Below are positions 1 to 5,028 of a stretch of DNA of 13,208 bases, piece by piece. Positions within the stretch are counted from its first letter, which is position 1. Every line of letters starts with the position of its first letter. A program made the position numbers and the translations under genes. Under the pieces are notes generated by a model. That model was not told where the DNA came from and searched no databases. It was given only the letters and a program-made list of their open reading frames with translations. The DNA lies in the NCBI GenBank assembly GCA_003136255.1, contig PLDT01000131.1, forward strand, positions 1-13,208, given 5' to 3'. This DNA comes from Palsa-504 sp003136255. Lineage in GTDB: Bacteria; Actinomycetota; Actinomycetes; Streptosporangiales; Streptosporangiaceae.

Positions 1-2
1 TC

Positions 3-1412
3 TTGCCTGCCGGGCCACCCCCGCTCAGGCCTGCCGGCCAGCCGCGAGCAGCCCGGCGGCGGCGCGAACCGCGCCCCGCGGCGGGGCGCGAACCGCGCCC
101 GGCGGCGATTGCGGCGCCCGTCGTTACGTTCGCTGATCCGGGCGTCCCGACCTTCGCTGATCTGGGCGTCCCGCCCGTCCTGGTGGCCGCCCTGGCCGAA
201 GGCGGCATCACCGTGCCGTTCCCCGTGCAGGCCGCGACGCTGCCCGACGCCCTGGCCGGCTTCGACATTCTCGGCCGGGCCCAGACCGGCTCCGGGAAGA
301 CGCTCGGGTTCGCCATCCCGATGGTGACCCGGCTGGCCGGCGGGTACACGATGGCGTGCCGCCCGCGGGGCCTGGTGCTGGTGCCGACCCGCGAGCTGGC
401 CACCCAGGTCGAGGCGGTCCTCGCGCCGCTGGCACACGCCATGGGGCTGAGCGTCGCCGCCATCTTCGGTGGCACTCCGCAAAATCCGCAGGTCGCCGCC
501 CTGCGTAACCGGGCCGATATCGTCGTGGCCTGCCCGGGGCGGCTGGCCGATCTCATCGGGCAGGATCACTGCCACCTCGGCGACGTCGAGATCACCGTGC
601 TCGACGAAGCCGATCACATGGCCGACCTCGGGTTCCTGCCGGCCGTCCGGCAGCTGCTTGACACCACCCCGGCCGAAGGCCAGCGGCTGCTGTTCTCGGC
701 CACCCTCGACAGTGCCGTGGACGTCCTGGCGCGGCGTTTCCTGACCCGGCCGGCGCGGCACTCCGTCGACGATGCCTCCCCGCCGGCCCAGATCGTCCAT
801 CATCTGCTTACCGTGACCCCGGCCGACCGGGTCGAGGTGGTCGCGACCCTGGCCAGCGGGGACAACCGCGTGCTGATCTTCACCAGGACCAAGCACGGAG
901 CGCAGCGGCTGGCCCGTCAGCTGAACATGGCCGGGGCGCCCGCGGCCGAACTCCACGGCAACCTGGCCCAGGGTGCTCGCAGCCGTAACCTGGCGGCGTT
1001 CGGATCCGGCGAGGTGCGCGTCCTGGTGGCGACCGACATCGCGGCCCGCGGCATCCATGTGGACGGTATCGACCTGGTGATTCACGCCGATCCGCCGACC
1101 GAGTACAAGGCCTACGTGCACCGGTCTGGCCGGACTGCGCGCAACGGCGCCGACGGCGCGGTGGTCACCGTGCAGACCGCGGCGCAGGCGGCCGAGGTCC
1201 GCATCCTGATGCGCAAGGCGGGCGTAACGCCGCAGACCGCGACCACCGGTCCAGGTTCGCCCGTGCTGCGCTCGATCGCGGGCCCTCCGGTCCGGCACAT
1301 CGCTCCGGTGACCAAGCTGGCCGTGGTCCCGGCCGCGGACAGCGCCCGGGCCACCGGCGGCGGCGCCGCGGCCGCGTCCGGCAGCTTCCGCGGGCGGGGA
1401 CGGCGCCGCTGA
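3..1412 (+). CDS. DEAD-box ATP-dependent RNA helicase (5' end uncertain)
   Basis: Superfamily 2 RNA helicase that unwinds or remodels RNA duplexes using ATP. Counting from the TTG at position 3, the core motifs appear in order: a Q-motif region at residues 50-76, motif I AQTGSGKT at 93-100, Ia PTRELATQ at 128-135, a TPGR-like ACPGR at 176-180, DEAD at 201-204, SAT at 232-234, motif V ATDIAARG at 343-350 and motif VI HRSGRTAR at 373-380. The C-terminal tail is short and ends in a basic RGRGRRR, which probably contacts RNA. The organisation resembles RhlE/DeaD-type bacterial helicases. The reading frame is open to the left edge and the TTG at 3 has no visible ribosome site, so the true start may lie outside the window. 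The Arg/Pro/Ala-rich N-terminus (about residues 1-41) precedes the helicase core and contains two tandem duplications. Such helicases often act in ribosome assembly or cold adaptation; that role is inferred from the neighbouring desaturase. Confidence 0.95.
   Translation: MPAGPPPLRPAGQPRAARRRREPRPAAGREPRPAAIAAPVVTFADPGVPTFADLGVPPVLVAALAEGGITVPFPVQAATLPDALAGFDILGRAQTGSGKTLGFAIPMVTRLAGGYTMACRPRGLVLVPTRELATQVEAVLAPLAHAMGLSVAAIFGGTPQNPQVAALRNRADIVVACPGRLADLIGQDHCHLGDVEITVLDEADHMADLGFLPAVRQLLDTTPAEGQRLLFSATLDSAVDVLARRFLTRPARHSVDDASPPAQIVHHLLTVTPADRVEVVATLASGDNRVLIFTRTKHGAQRLARQLNMAGAPAAELHGNLAQGARSRNLAAFGSGEVRVLVATDIAARGIHVDGIDLVIHADPPTEYKAYVHRSGRTARNGADGAVVTVQTAAQAAEVRILMRKAGVTPQTATTGPGSPVLRSIAGPPVRHIAPVTKLAVVPAADSARATGGGAAAASGSFRGRGRRR
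61..108 (+). repeat. 24-base tandem duplication in helicase N-terminus
   Basis: Two adjacent 24-base units (61-84 and 85-108) match at 22 of 24 positions and keep frame. They encode a repeated octapeptide, REPRPAAG then REPRPAAI. The unit contains the inverted repeat ggcgcg-aac-cgcgcc, which may have promoted slippage. Confidence 0.85.
129..176 (+). repeat. Second 24-base tandem duplication, at the Q-motif
   Basis: Units 129-152 and 153-176 match at 22 of 24 positions and encode FADPGVPT followed by FADLGVPP. The second copy supplies the F..LG start of the DEAD-box Q-motif region, and the first is a spare copy just upstream. It has the same 24-base period as the repeat at 61-108 but an unrelated sequence. 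Confidence 0.8.
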
Positions 1413-1462
1413 GGCGGCGTGGGGAATTAAAGCGCAAAAGCAGGGTAGTATCGAAAACGTTG

Positions 1463-1526
1463 CTCCGGACCTTGGCAGCGGTTACGCCCGAGAAATAGCG
1501 GGCTGCCGGCGGGATCCGGAGTTTTT
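1463..1526 (+). terminator. Large hairpin followed by T5, between helicase and desaturase
   Basis: Outer arms ctccgga (1463-1469) and tccggag (1515-1521) pair, followed at once by ttttt (1522-1526). A second stem, ggcag (1474-1478) with ctgcc (1503-1507), and an inner gcccg (1486-1490) with cggg (1499-1502) can stack inside it. The stem plus U-run suits a Rho-independent terminator of the helicase. It lies about 140 bases before the desaturase start, so it could also be an attenuator in a long desaturase leader. A possible -10 (tagtat, 1446-1451) sits just upstream without a clear -35. The rest of the 1413-1664 spacer shows only a small ttt-cg/cg-aaa stem near 1546-1559. Confidence 0.5.
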
Positions 1527-1664
1527 CATTGCCACCAGCGTTACGTTTCGTCAGCGAAAGGCCGGCCCCGCGGCAGATACTCCCGCCGCGACGCGCATTT
1601 TCCCGGCTTGGCCGTTGCATCGTTCCCGGCAGCTCCGGCCGCGCCCAGAAACGGAACGATCGCG

Positions 1665-2774
1665 ATGACTGACCTGCTCACTGTCGACTACGAAGGCACC
1701 GAGCCGTTCCCCGGCGGCGACGCGCCGCCGCGCACCTTCGAAGGCGGGGTCCGGGTCGCGGTGACCGCGGCGATCGTCCTCGTGCCGTTCGGCGGGCTGG
1801 CGGTGGCGGTATGGCTCGCCTGGGGCCACGCCCTGAATCTCACCGACATCCTGCTCGCGGTAGCGTTCTACCTGGTCACCGGGCTCGGGGTGACGATCGG
1901 CTTCCACCGGCTGCTCACCCACCGCAGCTTCACCGCGGCGCCGGCGCTGCGGGTCGCGCTGGCCATCGCCGGGTCGATGAGCTTCGAGGGCGACGTCATC
2001 GGCTGGGTCGCGATCCACCGCCGTCATCATGCGTTTTCCGACCGGCCCGGCGACCCGCATTCGCCTTACCGGTACGGAACCAGCCTGTCCGGGCAACTGC
2101 GCGGTCTCGCCCACGCGCACGTGGGCTGGCTGCTGCGCGACGACCCCACTCCAGTCGAGCGCTATGCCCCCGACCTGGCGACCGACCCGGCCCTGCGGAA
2201 GATCTCGGCGGCGTTCCCGGCCTGGTGCGTCCTGTCGCTCGGGCTGCCGTTCGCCCTGGGCTGGGCCATCGGCGGTAGCTGGCACGCCGCGCTGGCCGCC
2301 CTGCTGTGGGCCGGACTGGTCCGCGTCACCTTGCTGCAGCACGTCACCTGGAGCGTCAACTCGCTGTGCCACGTGATCGGCACCCGCCCCTTCACCACTC
2401 GCCGCCACGACCGCGCCACCAACTTGTGGCCGCTGGCTCTGCTCTCCCTCGGCGAGAGCTGGCACAACATGCACCATTCCGATCCCAGCTGCGCCAGGCA
2501 TGGCGCCGATCCCCGGCAGATCGATATCTCCGCCGGCGTCATTCGCATCTTCGAGCGCTTCGGCTGGGCGACCGGCGTGCACTGGCCGGCCCCCGCCCGC
2601 CTGGACTCCCGCCGTCGCGATCAGGTTCAGCCCCAGCCGCGGCCGGTCCTCCAAGACAGCGTGGCGCGGACCTCGGCAGTGTCCCGCCTACCGGTGAACG
2701 CCGAGTTATTTCGTCATTCTGACGGCGGGGAAATACAAGCGCCCCGCCGGGAAATACCAGAAGGATCATCATGA
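1665..2774 (+). CDS. Membrane fatty-acyl desaturase, Delta9/stearoyl-CoA desaturase type
   Basis: Integral-membrane di-iron enzyme that introduces a cis double bond into acyl chains, raising membrane fluidity. From the ATG at 1665 it has 369 residues. The three histidine boxes are intact: HRLLTH (81-86), HRRHH (118-122) and HNMHH (267-271); an extra family-conserved histidine lies in NSLCH (236). Hydrophobic stretches before box I, between boxes II and III, and around 190-225 fit the usual four-helix topology. GDPHSP after box II and GESWHNMHH at box III are typical of the acyl-CoA desaturase group. A TTG at 1608 would add 19 residues without a better ribosome site, so the ATG is preferred. 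A hydrophilic tail of about 60 residues follows the conserved GVHWP and has no motif I recognise. The stop overlaps the slipin ATG (ATGA), so the two genes are probably co-transcribed and translationally coupled. Electron donor genes are not visible here. Confidence 0.93.
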   Translation: MTDLLTVDYEGTEPFPGGDAPPRTFEGGVRVAVTAAIVLVPFGGLAVAVWLAWGHALNLTDILLAVAFYLVTGLGVTIGFHRLLTHRSFTAAPALRVALAIAGSMSFEGDVIGWVAIHRRHHAFSDRPGDPHSPYRYGTSLSGQLRGLAHAHVGWLLRDDPTPVERYAPDLATDPALRKISAAFPAWCVLSLGLPFALGWAIGGSWHAALAALLWAGLVRVTLLQHVTWSVNSLCHVIGTRPFTTRRHDRATNLWPLALLSLGESWHNMHHSDPSCARHGADPRQIDISAGVIRIFERFGWATGVHWPAPARLDSRRRDQVQPQPRPVLQDSVARTSAVSRLPVNAELFRHSDGGEIQAPRREIPEGSS

Positions 2775-3437
2775 AAGCCCTGATCGTCGTCATTGTCGTC
2801 GTCATCGTGCTATTCCTGCTGGCGCTGGCCTTGTCGGCGCGGATCGTGAAGCAGTACGAGCAGGGGGTGCTGTTCCGGCTGGGCCGGGTGCAGGGTCCGC
2901 GGTCTCCGGGGTTCCGGCTCATCATCCCGTTCATTGACGTGCTGCACCGCGTGTCGCTGCGGATCGTCACGATGCCGATCCAGTCCCAGGGCATCATCAC
3001 CCGCGACAACGTCAGCGTCGATGTGTCGGCGGTGGCCTATTTCCGGGTGGTCGACGCGGTGAAGTCGGTCGTTGCGATCGAGAACGTGGGCGCGGCCATC
3101 GACCAGATCGCCCAGACCACCCTGCGCAAGGTCGTCGGCCAGCACACCCTGGACCAGACCCTGTCCGAGACCGACAAGATCAACCTGGACATCCGCAAGA
3201 TCCTCGACGTCACNNNNNNNNNNNNNNNNNNNNNNNCGCAACCTGCAAAGCCTGGTCGAGATCGGCGTGGACAAGAACACCACCGTGGTGTTCCCCGCCC
3301 CGCTGATGACCACCATCGCCGAACTCGGCTCCTTCCTGGCCCGTGAGCAGGCCGCCGCCACCCCGCCGCCGCTCACCGCCGCCGCAACCATCCCGCCGCC
3401 GCAACCCGCTGCCGCCAACGGAACGGCCGTCAGCTAG
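2771..3437 (+). CDS. Slipin / SPFH (band 7) membrane protein, interrupted by assembly gap
   Basis: Stomatin-like scaffold protein anchored by an N-terminal hydrophobic segment (about residues 3-22), with the PHB/SPFH domain on one membrane face. The signature block with YEQGVLFRLGR, PGFRLIIPFID and ITRDNVSVDVSAVAYFRV is clear, followed by the helix leading to LDIRKILDV. After the N run the family's C-terminal block resumes (NLQSLVEIG, KNTTVVFPAPL), then a Pro/Ala-rich tail ends at TAG 3435-3437. The ATG at 2771 has aagga six bases upstream and overlaps the desaturase stop. The frame before the gap (starting at 2771) and after it (in step with 3237) do not agree across 23 bases, and about 70 residues usual for slipins (the TDPWG to AxALQLR region) are missing. 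The gene is therefore probably intact in the organism and broken only in the assembly. Slipins oligomerise and often sit beside NfeD proteases; none is seen here. Partnership with the desaturase in lipid-domain control is inferred from the coupling. Confidence 0.9.
3214..3236. other. Assembly gap (23 N)
   Basis: This run of N lies inside the slipin gene. The flanking codons require a gap of 3k+1 bases, which 23 does not satisfy. Family length suggests roughly 210 bases are really missing, so the N count is a placeholder and downstream coordinates are shifted relative to the real chromosome. Confidence 0.9.
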
Positions 3438-3569
3438 CCGCACGGTCCGGGAGCGGATTGCCTCTGCTGCCGATTCGTGCGAGAGTAGCTTTACTTAGCG
3501 AGCCTGGATCCGTCCGGACCATGTGCGCCCTTGCCGCTAGCGGTTTCCGCGTTGAAGGCGGCGAGACTC

Positions 3570-3761
3570 ATGATGGATTCTGCTGTCAGGCGGCGCAGCG
3601 GGAACACGGCGCAACCTGAGCAACGATGCGATGCGATCCGGCCCGTGCTGTGCATCTACTGTCGCACGGACAAGTTTGTGTACTGGCCGCCCGCGATCAG
3701 GCCGTCCTCGCCTGACTGTCCCGGCTGCCAGCAGCGGATAACCGAGCCCGCCGCGACTTGA
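3570..3761 (+). CDS. Small zinc-ribbon-like protein, unknown function
   Basis: A 63-residue product from the ATG at 3570 (a second ATG follows directly). The C-terminal half carries CIYC, a 17-residue spacer, then CPGC, a C-x2-C/C-x2-C arrangement typical of a zinc ribbon or rubredoxin-like knuckle. The N-terminal third is basic (RRRSGN). There is no membrane segment. Purine-rich ggcggcga lies upstream of the ATG; a TTG at 3531 gives a longer form and cannot be excluded. The TGA (3759-3761) overlaps the TTG start of the next gene, suggesting coupled translation with the Rv1733c-like protein. Third-position GC is visibly lower than in the neighbours, which could mean recent arrival or a weakly constrained short gene. 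I do not recognise a named family. The antisense frame is also open, so the call rests on the cysteine pattern and the coupling. Confidence 0.5.
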   Translation: MMDSAVRRRSGNTAQPEQRCDAIRPVLCIYCRTDKFVYWPPAIRPSSPDCPGCQQRITEPAAT

Positions 3762-4381
3762 CCGCTGGAACAGTGCAATCTTCCCCACCGCGACCGGTCC
3801 GGGCCCGCCCGCACCGGATGTCCCGGCTGGTGCGATGGCTGGCCGGGCGGAACACGCTGCGGCGGCCGGTTGACCGGATCGAGGGCGCGGTCCTGGTGGC
3901 GTTGACCGCCGCCTTCCTCGTGGCCATGGCCGCGGCGTCCGTGCTTGGCGTGCACACGTATCAGTCGCAGCGCGCGGCCGCGGCTGGCCTGCGCCCGGTG
4001 GTGGCCGTGCTCAGTCAGGCTGGGCCGTTGGTTTACGGGAGCACGGCCCAACTCGGGCTTGCTAAGGCGCGCTGGCCCGGCGCGGGCCGCGAGCAATCCG
4101 GCGTGCTGACCACCGCGATGGCGCCCGGCATCATCGGGGCGGCGGCGGGCGCCCGGGTACCGGTCTGGCTGGATCGCTCGGGTCAGCCGGCCGGGCCTCC
4201 CGGCGGCCACGTCGGCATGATCGTCGACGCGCTGGCCGCGAGCGCCGCGGTGGCCGCGGTGGCCGGGATAACGTTGCTCATCTGCTATGGGCTGTGCCGG
4301 CTCGTGCTCGACCGGCGGCGGCTGGCGGCCTGGGAATCCGCGTGGTCCCTGACCGGGCCGCGATGGACCACCCGTCGCTGA
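3758..4381 (+). CDS. Two-TM membrane protein, Rv1733c-like family
   Basis: 207 residues from TTG 3758; an in-frame GTG at 3773 and ATG at 3818 are alternatives. An Arg-rich N-terminus with GRNTLRRPVDRIE (30-42) precedes transmembrane helix 1 (about 44-66). An external segment of about 90 residues holds VPVWLDRSGQPAGPP (134-148), and helix 2 (about 157-182) is followed by LDRRRLAAWESAW and GPRW. This pattern of LRRPxDRxE, TM, VxVWxDxxG, TM, DRRRLAAWxxEW is that of actinobacterial Rv1733c-like membrane proteins, whose M. tuberculosis member belongs to the DosR dormancy regulon. No biochemical function is established for the family as far as I know. The external loop looks shorter than in family members I remember. 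It overlaps the zinc-ribbon-like gene and converges on the 4395-4682 gene, with only 13 bases between the two stops and no obvious terminator there. Confidence 0.75.
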   Translation: MTAGTVQSSPPRPVRARPHRMSRLVRWLAGRNTLRRPVDRIEGAVLVALTAAFLVAMAAASVLGVHTYQSQRAAAAGLRPVVAVLSQAGPLVYGSTAQLGLAKARWPGAGREQSGVLTTAMAPGIIGAAAGARVPVWLDRSGQPAGPPGGHVGMIVDALAASAAVAAVAGITLLICYGLCRLVLDRRRLAAWESAWSLTGPRWTTRR

Positions 4382-4394
4382 CCCGCGCAACTCC

Positions 4395-4682
4395 TTAAGG
4401 ATCGCCTCGGCTAAGCAGATCGTCGATCGCTGCCGCGCGCGCCTTCATCTGCTCGGCCCGCTGTTCGGCAGACAGCGTGAAGCCGGTGCCCGGCGTGCCG
4501 CGGCGGATGCCTGGCGTGCCCCGGCGGATGCCGGGCGCCCGGTAACGGATGAGCCGCCGCTGCCTGGCCGTCGGCCCGTGGCCAGTCAGCACGTGGCGCC
4601 AAGCCGAGTGGCACCACCACCCGGTAACCGCGGTCGACACCGGATTGACCGCTGCGTTTACCCGACGCCGGATCCGATTCAT
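4395..4682 (-). CDS. Hypothetical 95-residue basic protein with internal repeat
   Basis: The start is the ATG at 4682, chosen because an ideal AGGAGG lies four bases upstream on the minus strand; an open frame extending upstream to 5012 runs through low-complexity sequence and is not credible as coding. The protein has an Arg/Asn-rich N-terminus (MNRIRRRVN), a Trp-containing segment GWWCHSAW (21-28), and a direct heptapeptide repeat PGIRRGT twice (about 50-63). The C-terminal helix with AEQRAEQMKARAAAIDDLL (72-90) has heptad-like charge spacing and may form a short coiled coil. No signal peptide or clear transmembrane segment is present. The codon third-position bias fits real actinobacterial coding. 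I do not recognise the family. Confidence 0.6.
   Translation of the reverse strand: MNRIRRRVNAAVNPVSTAVTGWWCHSAWRHVLTGHGPTARQRRLIRYRAPGIRRGTPGIRRGTPGTGFTLSAEQRAEQMKARAAAIDDLLSRGDP
4492..4533 (-). repeat. 21-base tandem repeat inside the 95-aa gene
   Basis: Two units, 4492-4512 and 4513-4533, match at 19 of 21 positions. They encode the repeated heptapeptide of the protein at 4395-4682 and keep frame. Confidence 0.8.
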
Positions 4683-4786
4683 CCTGCCTCCTGCCTGAGC
4701 GCGGGCCCGTCTGCATTCCATGGTCCGCCCGTCACGACGAAGATGCGAACCAGCGCGGCGATCATCGGCCCCAGGGCGCCGGGCAC
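4679..4786 (-). CDS. Possible 35-residue hydrophobic leader ORF coupled to the 95-aa gene
   Basis: On the minus strand a GTG at 4786 opens 35 codons ending in TGA at 4681-4679, overlapping the ATG of the downstream gene as ATGA. The product has a hydrophobic stretch, GPMIAALVRIFVVTGG, near residues 6-21. A stop lies two codons upstream of the GTG, and no good ribosome site is visible before it. The overlap and hydrophobic segment are suggestive, but so short an ORF can arise by chance. Confidence 0.22.
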   Translation of the reverse strand: MPGALGPMIAALVRIFVVTGGPWNADGPALRQEAG

Positions 4787-4814
4787 GAGCTAAGCCAGGC
4801 CCCGCTGCCTGCGT

Positions 4815-4871
4815 CCCTGCCCCCCTGCCTGCCCCCCCCTGCCCCCCTGCCTGCGCCCCTGCCCCCGCCCC
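4815..4871. other. C-rich tract, G-quadruplex/i-motif candidate
   Basis: Seven runs of three to eight C (4815-4817, 4820-4825, 4832-4839, 4842-4847, 4856-4859, 4862-4866, 4868-4871) are separated by short ctg/ctgcctg spacers. The minus strand therefore has seven G-runs with loops mostly one to eight bases long. The tract lies about 30 bases before the aldehyde dehydrogenase promoter and upstream of the minus-strand 95-aa gene. The spacing looks like expansion of a ccctg/ctgcc unit by slippage. A regulatory role is only a possibility. Confidence 0.6.
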
Positions 4872-4901
4872 TGCGCGGCCCCGCCTGCCGGTATGTGGAG
4901 T

Positions 4902-4955
4902 TTGATATTCTCCTGCAGACGCTGTAGGTTTACTTCGTAGGTCTACTATGTAGAC
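4902..4955 (+). promoter_or_regulatory. Promoter and candidate operator of aldehyde dehydrogenase
   Basis: ttgata (4902-4907) and taggtt (4925-4930) form a -35/-10 pair with a 17-base spacer, close to the vegetative actinobacterial consensus. Over and just after the -10 lie two near-identical boxes 13 bases apart, gtaggtttact (4924-4934) and gtaggtctact (4937-4947). The second runs into a perfect inverted repeat gtctac-tat-gtagac (4941-4955). Such symmetry across the expected start point suggests a repressor site. The local AT content is also higher than the surroundings. Confidence 0.55.
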
Positions 4956-5028
4956 ATTTGCGCAGGTGCTGACTGGCCCGCCATCGGGCGGTTGCCTCCA
5001 CCACGCAGCCAAGGGAGATGACCATTAC

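Noticed and set aside
1551..2654. Long minus-strand frame opposite the desaturase (367 codons)
   Set aside because: Antisense shadow of a well-conserved desaturase in high-GC DNA; Arg/Gly/Asp-rich composition with no recognisable domain.
3656..4390. Minus-strand 244-codon frame opposite the Rv1733c-like gene
   Set aside because: Arg/Gly/Pro/His-rich shadow; the plus-strand protein has two membrane helices and family motifs.
4683..5012. N-terminal extension of the 95-aa minus-strand gene
   Set aside because: It translates the C-rich tract as Gly/Ala/Gln low-complexity sequence, while a perfect AGGAGG marks the ATG at 4682.
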